The notes under the pieces: generated by a model | Told to the model about the DNA's origin: nothing | Seen by the model: only the letters and a program-made list of their open reading frames with translations | The model's database searches: none | Translations under genes and position numbers: made by a program | Assembly (NCBI GenBank): GCA_914767715.1 | Contig: OU612073.1 | Coordinates: forward strand, 13,268,001-13,332,000 | Direction: 5' to 3' | DNA: 64,000 bases | Origin: Membranipora membranacea | Lineage: Eukaryota > Bryozoa > Gymnolaemata > Cheilostomatida > Membraniporidae | Part shown: piece after piece, positions 23,101 to 32,900 of the stretch | How positions within the stretch are numbered: position 1 is the first letter of the stretch | Layout: the number at the start of each line of letters is the position of its first letter

Positions 23101-24596
23101 TCAGAAGTACAATTGTGAGTCCCCTTAGCGCATTCATCAATATCTGCAAGATAGGAATAGGCTATGATGTAATAGTTTTATGGTACCTCTCTTATTCTTG
23201 CCCCAAAAGTTTACAGTCCTTCTTCCACTGATATAATCACTCACATATGTTTAATGGTATTAACGTTCTTTTTTCCGTGTTCGCATTTTATATATAAAGA
23301 AATGCCAAACACTTTGCTACATCCTAACATCATAGATAAGTTTGAAGAAAGTTTTTTATTACAGCTGGGCCCTAACTCAGAGGAAAAAAAGTGTCGAACA
23401 AAGTAAACAAAAGAAAAGTCTGCATCACTCAACAACTAATTTATAAATTAAATACCTTCCTGCCCTCTCCTGACACAGCTCTATAGCAAATCACAGATGG
23501 ATATTGCAAATTGGAAATGATGCGTATTAGCTCAGGATTAATTTCTCAATCCATTCATCCGTACCATGATAATTATATGACATTGCTGAAATTTGTTGAT
23601 GTTTGATTTGCTTTTTATACATTTTTACGAATTTACATGAATTTCGATACATTTAAAAAAGAATTTTTTAGGTTGTGGTTATTTATCATGTTCATAATCT
23701 GTTTTCCAATTTTATGTTGCAATGTGGTAAAACCCCAATGCGTCAGAAAAATGGACACTTCAACAACCACTATAACACAGTTCGATCCTAAATGTTACAT
23801 GTTATGTCTTGCAGCCTCTCATAGTAGTATCCTTCAATGAGGCCTTTTGGGGATAAGAAGATAATTGGAATACAAAACAAGGAGAAAACAGCAGAAGGAC
23901 TTAACTTTCAGCTTGAATGTGTAGTAGTTAGAAAAATGTAAACCCCGGTCATTATGTCATTCCAAACATGGATTCCTAAATAGAAGGTTTTAAGTCGACA
24001 CTGCTGTTAAGTTTTACTCCTCACAGATTTTGAAGACATGCATAATTCATATTTATGTTAGACAAACTCACATAGTTAGATATATCATACCAAAACCTAT
24101 GATTAAATCTATAAAAAAATCTATATGTCTCTAGACTAATGTCCATTCACTACAAGCAGCGGGCAAACGTTTGCTCTTCCTGTGGCATAACTTCAATTTC
24201 AATGATTTATTGTGGTTAGAAATAAGTCTGACCTTTTGGTACAGTGGTTGAGGATTGATATGTAGTTGACTTTGCTGTTGTTGTCGATGGCTCTGCAGTA
24301 GTGGTTGATAACTCTGCAGTAGTGGATGATAGCTCTGCAGTAATGGTTGTTGGCTCGACGGTAGTGGAGGATTGCTCTGCGGTAGTGGTAGCTAGTTCAG
24401 CAGTGGTGGTGGCTGGCTCTGTGGAGGTCATTACCCGTTCTGTATCGGTGGTGGTTGTCTCAATAGTGGTGGAGCTGGTTGACATAGCATATGTACAGGT
24501 TATCCAATCAGTTTGAATCATCAGCCAAGATAATAGAACCATTGTTGGTAAGTTATATCTAGAGACTAGACGATTCTTTCCTCTTTCAAAGGCCAT
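14129..24596 (-). CDS. Mucin-like EGF-containing type I transmembrane protein, nine exons
   Basis: Exons in transcript order: 24233-24596, 23018-23143, 21712-21825, 18556-21246, 18026-18162, 17679-17743, 15405-15649, 15009-15130, 14129-14350. Phases fit throughout and the sum is 4,086 nt (1,361 aa). Order of parts: hydrophobic signal segment (MVLLSWLMI near residue 20), Ser/Thr-rich repeats of about 8 residues, a calcium-binding EGF (DIDEC...), a second EGF, about 800 residues of V-P-T-T-T repeats, a third EGF-like module (C-x6-C-x5-C), a 150-residue juxtamembrane region with RKRR, a transmembrane helix (about [20 protein letters not shown]) and a tail starting KKRKPKP. Such layouts are typical of heavily O-glycosylated surface mucins; a role in adhesion or barrier is inference. 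I checked the whole 2,691-bp repeat exon and found no in-frame stop. Exon 5 uses a TTATAAG acceptor, weaker than TTATCAG in copy B. An acceptor-like ttatttcag just before the first exon suggests a 5' UTR exon. Confidence 0.78.
14440..14515. repeat. Degenerate relic of the tRNA-derived inverted element
   Basis: It contains gtgtgctaaccggtcgcgat and then ccaccatcc, followed by gaatcggttgattgcgctaatca. These match, in the same order, the core and the adjoining mirrored part of the elements at 26203 and 61308 (gcgcgctaaccgattgcgcc, caccatcc, gaatgggtcgatggcgctaat). It lies in the intron between exons 8 and 9 and is duplicated at about 56638-56710. Confidence 0.65.
15009..15130 (-). other. Exon 8: transmembrane exon of the mucin-like protein
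   Basis: 122 bp with a GTTTGCAG acceptor and a TGT/GTAAGT donor. It encodes a Thr/Pro linker, then about 23 uninterrupted hydrophobic residues ending V-C, which places the membrane crossing. The next exon starts the cytoplasmic side with F-Q-K-K-R-K, obeying the positive-inside rule. The copy B exon (57197-57318) gives the same protein sequence but has GTTTGTAG as acceptor. Confidence 0.8.
15405..15649 (-). other. Exon 7: juxtamembrane domain with an RKRR site
   Basis: It opens with [11 protein letters not shown], a tetrabasic furin-type sequence, then a region alternating like beta strands ([15 protein letters not shown]) and an Ala-rich stretch predicted helical. Exon 6 upstream ends [10 protein letters not shown]. 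Transmembrane mucins often carry an SEA module here that is cut between two strands. A similar strand-cut-strand order is visible, but with a basic site in place of G-S-x-x-x. SEA membership is not shown. RKRR is kept in copy B. Confidence 0.55.
15860..16180. repeat. G-rich minisatellite, about 28-36 bp unit, copy A only
   Basis: About eight units of gacgagtacgacgactctaa followed by ctga and a G run of 6 to 14. Unit length varies mostly through the G run. It lies in the intron between exons 6 and 7. The whole block 15.78-17.18 kb is absent from copy B, where the flanks are joined near 57955. Confidence 0.9.
16262..16420. repeat. About 60-bp tandem repeat, two to three units
   Basis: Units contain ggggagggaagggatatgga followed by caaac, a tattaacatatttatcagg part and caaaataaattg. 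More decayed units follow to about 16515. The 114-residue open frame across it is a consequence of the repeat and I do not regard it as a gene. Confidence 0.8.
16520..17180. other. A-only intron sequence, no further structure
   Basis: Remainder of the block missing from copy B. It starts with short imperfect actggactaga-type repeats (16563-16640) and continues as ordinary AT-rich intron. Nothing coding is supported. Confidence 0.5.
17188..17655. mobile_element. Foldback (long inverted-repeat) element inside an intron
   Basis: Two arms of about 215 bp in inverted orientation with a spacer of about 45 bp. The left arm starts aaaccactgctgccacagct and runs to about 17400. The right arm (about 17450-17655) reads back as the same sequence with roughly one mismatch in ten by eye. 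No coding capacity. The copy at 57962-58262 sits at the same intron position but has lost the distal half of both arms, so it is shorter and still palindromic. Confidence 0.85.
17679..17743 (-). other. Exon 6: 65-bp microexon-like exon
   Basis: Acceptor CTTTGTGACAG, donor TTCAG/GTAAAC. It encodes [20 protein letters not shown] plus F and two bases that complete Ser with exon 7. The copy in B (58290-58354) has the same length and valid splice sites. Because of its size it would be missed by open-frame searches; the phase fit on both sides is the main support. Confidence 0.7.
18556..21246 (-). repeat. Exon 4: giant Val-Pro-Thr coding minisatellite ending in an EGF-like module
   Basis: The 2,691-bp exon begins with [20 protein letters not shown] and then irregular [11 protein letters not shown] and L-P-T-T-T-T units of 12, 15 or 18 bp, so length changes keep the frame. 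The last about 45 codons form an EGF-like module ([14 protein letters not shown], then CGCEEGYF). Higher-order repeats are visible; for example a block with tggtactgctatggttgtcg occurs at about 19190 and 19400. The opposite strand is also fully open (Val-Gly-rich, 846 codons), an effect of the low-complexity repeat. Copy B has only about 420 bp of array. Confidence 0.85.
21712..21825 (-). other. Exon 3: EGF-like module
   Basis: 114 bp with phase 1 on both sides, as is usual for shuffled EGF exons. It encodes six Cys in the order C-x6-C-x5-C-x8-C-x-C-x6-C, ending KPGYSPCNG. It follows a calcium-binding EGF exon. No counterpart in copy B. Confidence 0.8.
21840..23010. other. Intron between exons 2 and 3; nothing recognised
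   Basis: AT-rich intron with no open frame of interest. A short self-complementary pair is present: gataaattctgag and the gcgaagttgtcttctcgcg / cgcgaggagacaactccgcg region (about 22362 and 22485) form an imperfect inverted repeat, perhaps a small relic element. Confidence 0.5.
23018..23143 (-). other. Exon 2: calcium-binding EGF module
   Basis: 126 bp, phase 1 on both sides. It encodes [18 protein letters not shown] and then C-A-C ... C. The D-I-D-E-C start and the N-T-I-G-S-F-V-C segment are the calcium-binding and hydroxylation-type signatures of cbEGF domains. The N-C-T gives a possible N-glycosylation site. Confidence 0.88.
24233..24596 (-). other. Exon 1 (coding): signal segment and Ser/Thr-rich repeats
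   Basis: ATG at 24596, with a second in-frame ATG at Met-Val-Leu-Leu-Ser-Trp-Leu about 18 codons on. The second would give a more usual signal peptide ending near TCTYA. The rest is an eight-residue repeat of the S-T-T-T-A-E-P/L type, about seven units. The donor AAAG/GTCAGA gives phase 1. Missing from copy B. Confidence 0.7.
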
Positions 24597-24599
24597 ATC

Positions 24600-25730
24600 C
24601 AATCTGAAATAAGTTAATGGTCGATCATTATGAATTTATGCTAAGCCTTAAGGTTTAGATTCCAGCTCGAAACCATATTGCAAATTAAACGGATTAAAAT
24701 ATTATATAAACTCTTGAATTTCCTGATAGTATTGTGTATGAATCCTGCTCCAGAAGCCTGAATCAAAACAATTTGAGCATATGCCTTACCACTCAAAATT
24801 ATTATTATTTAATTTTGTTATTACTGTGTAAAGAAAAGATGTTTCCTGCAAAGCAAATTTGTATGACATATTACAGCTCCCTGGGAGATTCTTGAACCTG
24901 TTGGAAGTATTTGCAGCAGGCAAAGATTGCCATTTTTCACATCATTGAAACTTCAAAGCTAGCTAAAATTCACTCTCCCCTTTGCTTGATATAGACTCCG
25001 CCTCTGAAATCCATAGCATTTAGTGCTAGTGACTAAACTCTAGTTATCATATACTCTTCTAGGTTGTTGACAAGAGATATAGGACCTCACTGAACTGCAA
25101 ACAATTTTTTGCTGAACATTTTTTTACTGCAAACGTAGGCACAAGCCGCCGCGTTTTGCACATGGATAATATCCAGGACCATTATGAATAATTTTTCAAA
25201 TTTTCTTATCTGTTTTTTTTTCATGATGGCTATAGCATTGAGGAACTCACCTTTACAAAGGTTGTCTGAACCAGCCTTGATAAATACTATGTTGATGAAT
25301 ACAAAAGGCTGCCCAAAAAAAAAGGGTTGTGATGCATATCAAAACTTTCAAACCGAAGCTGCAATGCAACCTAGAACTGTGAGTCCAAAAATCACTTTTT
25401 TTGGTGATGGATTTAAATCAAAGTATGGGGGTAGGTAGGGGAAAGGAGAGTGTCAATTCTTTTAATGTTTTAGAGAAACACTTCTCTTTAGCAAAAATAA
25501 AATTGGCTGTGGAGGTGACAAGCAGCAACTGAGTGTGTGCTGTCCTGGCCCAATTCTTACTCAAAACAAAATCACCAATATGACAATGCAACAGCCAAGA
25601 TTGCTGGGAACTTCCTACTTCCTACTGCAATGAAATAGTGGCATATTAGCAATAAAAGGTTTAAAGGTCACTTGTCTTTAGTGGTTGTGGAAAGGCAACT
25701 CCTCATTTCTAGTCAACACAATAATATTTG
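24600..25730. other. Upstream region of the mucin-like gene
   Basis: This would hold the promoter and any 5' UTR exon. I do not see a convincing TATA box or a second exon. Homology to copy B resumes at about 25385 (B 59763), so B lacks the first 780 bp of it. Confidence 0.4.
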
Positions 25731-26170
25731 ATTGATTGATTTATTAGCTATCACAAACATTAAATGTTGCGAAAAATGGATGCATATACTTTGTCATAAT
25801 AAGAGCTTGCTACCAGTGTGTGAAACTATGGACTTTTTTAAAAAAGAATCTCATTAAGTGTGATGCACATTTGCCTCAGAAAACAGTCTTTGCCCCATGA
25901 GCTGCGATATTTAATATGTCTAAGACGACCAGAAAGGCAATGCTCGAGAAAATTGTGTATAAAGTGGTCTTCATCAGAAAAACAGCACATGATAATGGAT
26001 TTAGTTCTCTGTTTAACAATGGTATCGAGATCGCCTACGTCAAGCCCTAAATTCTTGGCATCGTTGAAAACTTTTCTTAGTAATTTCTTGTCCTTAGCAT
26101 ATATGCTAGTGTGCAGAACAGGTAGACAATATATTAAGAGTAAAACTGCAAAACTCTTGAACAGCTGTTG
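25731..26170 (-). mobile_element. LINE 3' tail, inserted in A only
   Basis: Reading on the minus strand, the open frame contains KKLLRKVFNDAKNLGLDVGD and farther on the Arg/Lys-rich type of ending seen at LINE ORF2 C-termini. It ends in a taataaatcaatcaatcaa tail (25731-25750), the short tandem that closes many CR1/L2-like elements. Copy B joins the flanks directly (aataatattt to gtcatatc at about 60110), so the 440 bp is absent there. 5'-truncated copy. Confidence 0.8.
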
Positions 26171-26202
26171 TCATATCTTGTTTTTGGTTGCCAAGACAAA
26201 AA

Positions 26203-26525
26203 GGAAAGGTATACAACCGAGGGTGCTTGGGGCTGGAACAATCAACAATGAAAGCTCCCCCAGTGGGGCTCGAACCCACAACTCCTGTGGCACTAATCGC
26301 CTGGCAGTGAATAGCAAGCGCGCTAACCGATTGCGCCATCTCACCATCCAAAAAAAAGAATGGGTCGATGGCGCTAATCAGATAACCCGCTATTCACTAC
26401 TCGGAGTTGTGTTCTCTCATCCCACAGCACATTCCAATTCACCATTGCCACCCTATGAAACACAGCGTACGTGTTAGGGTTATTGGCCTTACATGGCCCA
26501 TTGCTGGGACCTATTGTAGTAGGTT
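26203..26525 (-). mobile_element. tRNA-derived inverted element, full copy A1
   Basis: On the minus strand it carries an A-box-like TGGCGCAATCGG (about 26328-26339) and a B-box-like GGTTCGAGCCC (about 26265-26275), the internal RNA polymerase III promoter parts of tRNA genes. To the right (26361-26420) a second, decayed tRNA-like segment lies in opposite orientation; both share tggcgc, ctattcact and ggagttgtg in order. About 323 bp with a sharp left end at gga(g/a)aggtatac and right end at gtagtaggtt. The B counterpart is 60146-60461. The tRNA identity looks Leu/Ser-like but is not assigned. Confidence 0.75.
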
Positions 26526-26606
26526 AAGCTGTCTTTCCAGCTTGTCAGCATGTCTTTCCATGCCGTCACATGTCTTTCCATGAGTCAGTCAGTAGACAAG
26601 TACACA

Positions 26607-26719
26607 GCAGAGGTAAACACCCGAGGGTGCTGGGGGCTGGAACAATCAACAATGAAAGCTCCCCCAGTGGGGCTCGAACCCACAACTCCTGCGGCACTAA
26701 TCGCCTGGCAGTGAATAGC
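26607..26719 (-). mobile_element. tRNA-derived element, truncated copy A2
   Basis: Same left end and B box as A1, but it stops at gcagtgaatagc, before the A box. Next to it (26525-26600) is a short tandem of tgtctttcca units. The duplicate is at 60542-60654, where the B box has decayed to GTACGA. Confidence 0.75.
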
Positions 26720-26939
26720 ATTGTTGCAAGGGTAGAAACAATTTTTTGTACTGAAAATTTGTTGTTCTCCACCAACTGCATTGGGAAAATGCAAATATTT
26801 AATGACTGTAGGAACAACAACAATGCTGATGTTATATTACTTTATATACTTGAAAAACCTCTGGATAATCAAAACACTTTTGTGAAAAAAAAACTGAAGA
26901 AGGCCAATTTTCCTGCAGAGAATATTAAATACCATTAAT

Positions 26940-29900
26940 TTATATGCATACCTACCTCTCTCACAGAACTCTGCGATAGAATTTATCTGCTAAGTTTTGA
27001 CAACCAAAAATGGGCTAAGCTTCCTTCCCTGCTGGATGATGAATGATTGCTCTGCAACAAATTCAATCATTTACATTGCCTGAGAAAAAAACTAGCTCTT
27101 TGTTATTGTGAATATGAAATCGCGTACAACATACTTTTCCCATAATATTGTTGTTTGAAATACAACGTCTAGCAATCTTCTATTGCTTAATCGATCATAA
27201 GTTTTTAATATCAAATTACAAAAGGAAGTATAGCAATATTAAGCAGTGACTTTTACTCAATCAGCACAATTGGCTGATATGATGTTTGACCAATAAAAAC
27301 AAATCCATTATATTACACCAGCATTAATCTCATGGTTAAAGCACTACATGAGTCTTTAATCTTAAATAAACAATACAGTATTATTCTTATTCTTCAACAA
27401 CTGATGACATTAACAAATGATTTATCACCTTTCTCAAATGAAATTCGAAGGTAATAAATTGTTGCTTATGGTCATGGTTGAATAAACTCAGAACAAAGTT
27501 TGTCTAGCTTCCTTCTTCGCTGATCAGGTATTGGTAAGGCCTTAGAATTGGCATTTGCGCAGTTAAGTATTAGAAAGGAATCGCAAAAGCAAGACATTCG
27601 AGTGTTAGGCGTGGTTGAAAAATACCTATTGTCCAGGTATTGACATAAAATGCATAATGGATGTATTTTTTAAACACGCCTAAGACAAAAATAGAACCTA
27701 TAAATTCATCGGCTTCAAATTTCAGCTCTGGTATTTCGAGTTTCTACTTGCTGCTTTGAATAAACATCGTAATATCAGTTGCATCATCAGTTATGGCTAT
27801 AATGACCTTAAGAAGTTTCAGATTCATTTATAACTAATGATGTAGAGAGGGGTCATTCCTACAAAACAAAAACTGACTCGGAAAAAAAAGCACATTCCTT
27901 TATTTTTCCAGGTGCTAGTTATTTTGCACCTCATTTTGTAGTTGTGTGACATAGTATATCTTACTTCAGGATGAGCCAGAAAGCTCTAAGTGGAAAGAGC
28001 GGCAGAAACTGAGAGGTCTTCAGTTCTCACAGCCAAGTGATATCTTGAAGATGAAGTAAGGCACCTGGCAGGGACAAGGGCATTGGTCTTGGTAGCTGGT
28101 ATATTTGGAATGATTGGGCAGTAGTATTTACATTCCTTACATAAATCTCAACTCTTTGATCAATTATGAGTGTTAATTTTACTGGTATGAGACAGTTTGT
28201 CTAGATCGCATGACAAGACCGGCAGAGGTGACTTGCTACCACATCGAGGAAAAATTCCCAAATATAAAAATAGTGGAAACAATCGTCAATGTTACTTTAT
28301 CATACCATCACGACGTGGTAAGACTTTGTTGCAAAATTCATTTATTCAAGGAATAGAAACGTCAAATTTTGTTTCTGGAGTAATTGTATTGTTTAATATA
28401 CTATCAGAAAGCTCTGGCTGTCCGGATCGCAAAACACCATTTTTCAACACTGTCATGTCACATGACATAATGTAATAACTCCTCTTTAACTTGGCTGTTC
28501 TGGGGATACCTTTCAAACAAATGAAGGTAGATATGAATTCTTTTCTGTTATTGCTTTCAATAATCTCCTTGTATCAATTTGACTTTGAATATTTTTACAG
28601 CATACAGTCTTTGATACTTTTGGGACGGTGTCAAAATAGCGAATTTGTGCAAAAAAAACACATTTGAGAATGCGTTTGTTACCATGAATATTTTTGTATA
28701 GGCATCGGGATAAGTTCTACAGTCTACAGCTATCATGTCCAAACAAAAATAACTCAAAGACCTACAATGTTTTGTCCCAAAAAATACATGTCCTAATGAG
28801 TTATTTTTCTTGCGACCTAATTTTCAATGTCAGATGCATAATATTAGTCGGTTACACTTTGTCATAGAGAAATGACCAATTTTTAAACCTCCAGCTTATT
28901 TGTGATCACTGCATACCTAGTTTTACTAAAATATAGTTATGATGTCCCAATCAAAAAGAATATACCCAAGAAAAAATAATTGTAGCAAATGCATTCTAGA
29001 GCAAATATAGGTGTGAATGCTAATAATTATGATTCTATCACCATTAGTTCAAAATGTATTATGATAACAGCATTGCATCTTCAGGATTTATGATGGCTCT
29101 GACATCGCGTCATATGTTGCGGCGCAAATATAAGTAAGTTTTAGGGATCCTGGTGATAAGAGCTTTCCAATAATATATAAAACATCATATTTGTTTGGTG
29201 CCGTTATTAAACCTTCACTCAAAGTTTCACACCTATATGTATTATTTAGGAGATTTGCCACAGGTAATCTTTGGTAATCTATGATAGGAGTGCAAAGCCG
29301 GGCTCCCCTGATCTCTCTAATCGTTAGAAACGCCATTACCTCAGATGGATACTCAGCCTGCTAAACTTAACTAGCTTAATTTCAGCTATAACCTTCCTTA
29401 TGGCTTTTATTTCTTTTCTCAGATAAGATCATTTAGTGAGTATAAATGATTAAACAAACCTACTTAGTAATGAGCCTGTGGGCTGTTGCCTCTGTTATGA
29501 TAAGAAAATCCATGTCTTTTTAAAAGATGTCAAGATAAAAATAATAAAATGATTCTTACTCCTTCAAAATTTTGAAATTGTTCACCAAATTTTTAATTTA
29601 AAAATTGAGTTAAAATTTTGGTAATGACATACCCCTTATGACAGTCATTGCTAACTGAGGGGGGCTCGTAACAACAAGTTTAGAGATTGATGGACGGATC
29701 GAAAATTGAAGATCACTTGCTAAGTATTTACAGAATTAAAGAAACCTACTTAGATAATTGTCCTGTGGGCTATGGCCTCTGCATTTGACAAACCCAGGGA
29801 TATGATAAGAGAATCCCTGTCGAAAATGGCAAGATGAAACTATTAAAAATGACACGCCCTGCTTCAATGTCTTGAAATTGTTACCAAATAAAGAAGTATC

Positions 29901-32900
29901 AAAATTGGAATTAAATCAGGAAATGAGATTTGCCTCATGACAGAGCTCTTTTTATCTGGATTGCTTAGTCTTTTGTTTAGGAGCTTTGATTTTGTATATA
30001 CACTTTGTTATATTCAAAAAAAGATTAATTCTCCTTGATTAATATTTTCTTCCAACTTCTGTTACAAATTAGCCTAGTTGAAGAAGATTCATAAATGGCT
30101 GCCAGAAGGCATAAACGAGATCAAGTTTTACCAAGTTTGCTTGCATTTAGAATTACTCCCCTCCAGTGATCAGTAGCAGTCCTGTTTGTGTACGTCTTAT
30201 AGTACGTGGGGGAGCAATTTCGAATGTAAGTAGCTTGATCTAGCCTACAGTGGTACAATTTGGGTTTTTGTAAGTGAACCTGTAAGATAGAATTCGGTTG
30301 AATATGATCTCTTGGTAACTCAGACATCAAAATGTCAAAAATAATAGAATAAGATGATATTATTACATCCTAATTCGAAATTCATGGGTAGCTAGAGTTA
30401 GGTCATAATGCTGAACGTTCGTTTTTTATGATAAGATGCCTTATTAACCTAGACTCCGTATTTTGGTCTATGCGAAATCTCTAGGCATCTTACCGTGTTG
30501 TTTATTTGAATAAACATTTAAGGTTTGTCCCCTCATTGACATTAAGGGGACAACTGTGGTTTTTTTTCTAGATTTTGTTAATATTTTGATAATGGAGAGT
30601 TAGAAATATCGAAAAGATCTGATGAAAATTCATGGTTGTTTCACCAGAAGCCCTTAATTATAAATATACATCCGGTTTTTAAGGTTAACAAATCTGCAAT
30701 CTGAATTTTATAGGTAGCCTACTATTTTCATCATGTAAAACATGCTTACAAGTTGGGATGACACCTGAAAACCCTACAAGAGAACCCAGCAATTGTCGAC
30801 TACTGCGAGTGATGGTGAGATCGGTCGCAATCTGTTTGCGTACATGCCATTCACTGCAAGGTGATTGGTACCGTGTGAGATTGTTCCAACCTCCGGCACC
30901 CTCAGGTGTATCTATCTCCTGCTATAATAACTATTTTTGAACATCATCTTGTGGGGGTGTCATAAGTTTTTATGGTGTCTACAGGTAAATCTAGAATACA
31001 GAGGAGATTATTCTTGGAGATCATGGCATCATTTGTTAGATTTAAGTCTTTGAATTCTCAAATCTTTGTTTGCCTCTAACTTTCAACTCATCCTACCAAC
31101 ATCATTGTATTAATCCATCCTATTTTAGACAAAGCTTGGCTCAATATATAGACATTAGGACATGTCTTATCAAACAGTCAGGGCAAATACATAAACAAGT
31201 AAAGAGATATGAAGAGATTATTTACACCTTTTCTGTGAACCAGGATGTTTTGGATAATAATCCATACAACAATAATAAACATTTTGTAAGAAATGGCATT
31301 TTTAGATTGAAATTGTTTGTGTATTTATGAGTTGGCTTCTCATGGTTAATGAGGCTTTCCTCACAGTTTGGTTGTTGAAGCAAGTCTGAATTCTGATTGG
31401 CTGAACATCAGGATATTTAATGTTGGACAAAGGTCATTAGCTTTCCTTTCCTTTCTTTGCCTCAGACAAGGTTGCACTGTACTCTCGAGTTTTTGAAACC
31501 CTCCATCCCCCCTTAGAAAACCTTGTATTTGTTACTCACATGATATTCTTTCTAGTTGTAGAACGTGTGAGAAGAGTGTCACAGGATTACCTGCTACAGT
31601 AGAGCACTCAATATTTCAATTTAGAGACCAACGCTTTATACGGATTATACACCGATCATCCTCACGATCTGGAGATTTCTATTTGTGTTTGGAGACTAAT
31701 CTTGGAGCGTGTGACTAACCATCACCCAAAATTCAAACGGCCACAGCTGGGGTGAATTGGCATTCACCAACCCGTGGGCGTCCTATTCTTCGCCAAAACT
31801 TTTATTGCCATGAATGAAATTTTTTCTTTATATCTGAAGTCTATTTCACGCATTGCATAAATAAAAGTATTTTGTAATTTGTAAAGTTGCAGCTATTTGA
31901 TTGTGAAGCAATAATTGACATGAGAAAAAACATAATTCTTCCTTATCATACCATATCAGGCTTCTGTTCAAATTCTTGAATGAAGTGGAGAAGAGCCTAC
32001 CATCAATTTACACGGCGATGTGAGGACATTCCAGACTTTGTGACATGGCGACATTGCGGATGGCGCGTTAGAGAACATGATTGTGACAACTCACGATTAC
32101 GTCAATACAAAAAACTTAAGAATTTACACCCTGCTTAATTTCCTGGTTTAAGAAAGCTATCTAAGCCCCTCATGATGCAGATAAGTAGGAAAGACGCAAC
32201 AATATTACGCATAGAAGTGCAGAATGACTTCCATATTAATTACGTTTTAACATTTCAGTGGCATAAAAACACAGAACTTTTATGTATTTGAAGTATTTAC
32301 CTAAAGAGTACAAAAAACATTAAAAGGCTTCTTTTTTGAGTAATGAATAATCAAAGCTGAAATCCATAGTGATAGGGATAATCAGCTAAATAGTATGATC
32401 ACAAGCCACTGGGGAATATAGATTAAACCTCTATCTAGTCCAGTAACTTGATTCTACAGAATTCTATTTTAACTAAATCCATAATTTTGAGGGGACACAA
32501 TCCTGCTGTTTTTGCTCATACAATTAGATCTAACATATGATTAGATCAGATTGCACTCTCACAACCAAATAGTCGAACACTACCTCGTTCTTGAATAATA
32601 ACACATCATGGCAAGGGGGCGCTGGTCAAGCGCAACTACCCTTAAAAAATTGAAATTCTTGGTTTTGCAGTTGACCATAACTTAAAAACTTTGTGACCTT
32701 GATTGCACTTTCAGCAGTATAGGGCAGTGATAAGCAGACACCACAACCGACATAAGTAATGTATTAATGCATGTATTTTAAAATTCCACAATCGAGTCAC
32801 ATACAAAAAATCTAAATCTACCACACCTTCTTACTTTCTCATCTGTGATGTACTCTTAAGCCTCTTATTTTAAGCAGGAAGCAAGCACTACAATGTCATA

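Larger units (their letters stand above)
3417..31190. repeat. Segmental duplication, copy A
   Basis: Collinear and in the same orientation as 44071-64000. Matched anchors: 3420/44075, 6122/46022, 7064/46892 (start codon), 8944/50770, 9267/51440, 12870/55070, 14129/56332, 18556/59173, 25385/59763, 26203/60146, 29323/62185, 31130/63940. Similarity is uneven. About 9.3-15.7 kb looks nearly identical to B, while 3.4-9 kb and 17-21 kb show many substitutions and indels. A-only blocks include about 5.1-6.1 kb, 15.78-17.18 kb, the gene 5' region at about 21-25.4 kb, the LINE tail at 25.73-26.17 kb and about 27.9-29.3 kb. Confidence 0.95.

Noticed and set aside
26203-26351. A functional tRNA gene on the minus strand
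   Set aside because: Boxes A and B are present, but the sequence recurs in several copies with common non-tRNA flanks and I could not draw a convincing acceptor stem, so a tRNA-derived mobile element is the better reading.
25860-26477. 205-residue plus-strand open frame
   Set aside because: It spans the antisense of a LINE tail and the tRNA-derived element, which are unrelated pieces; B lacks the first.
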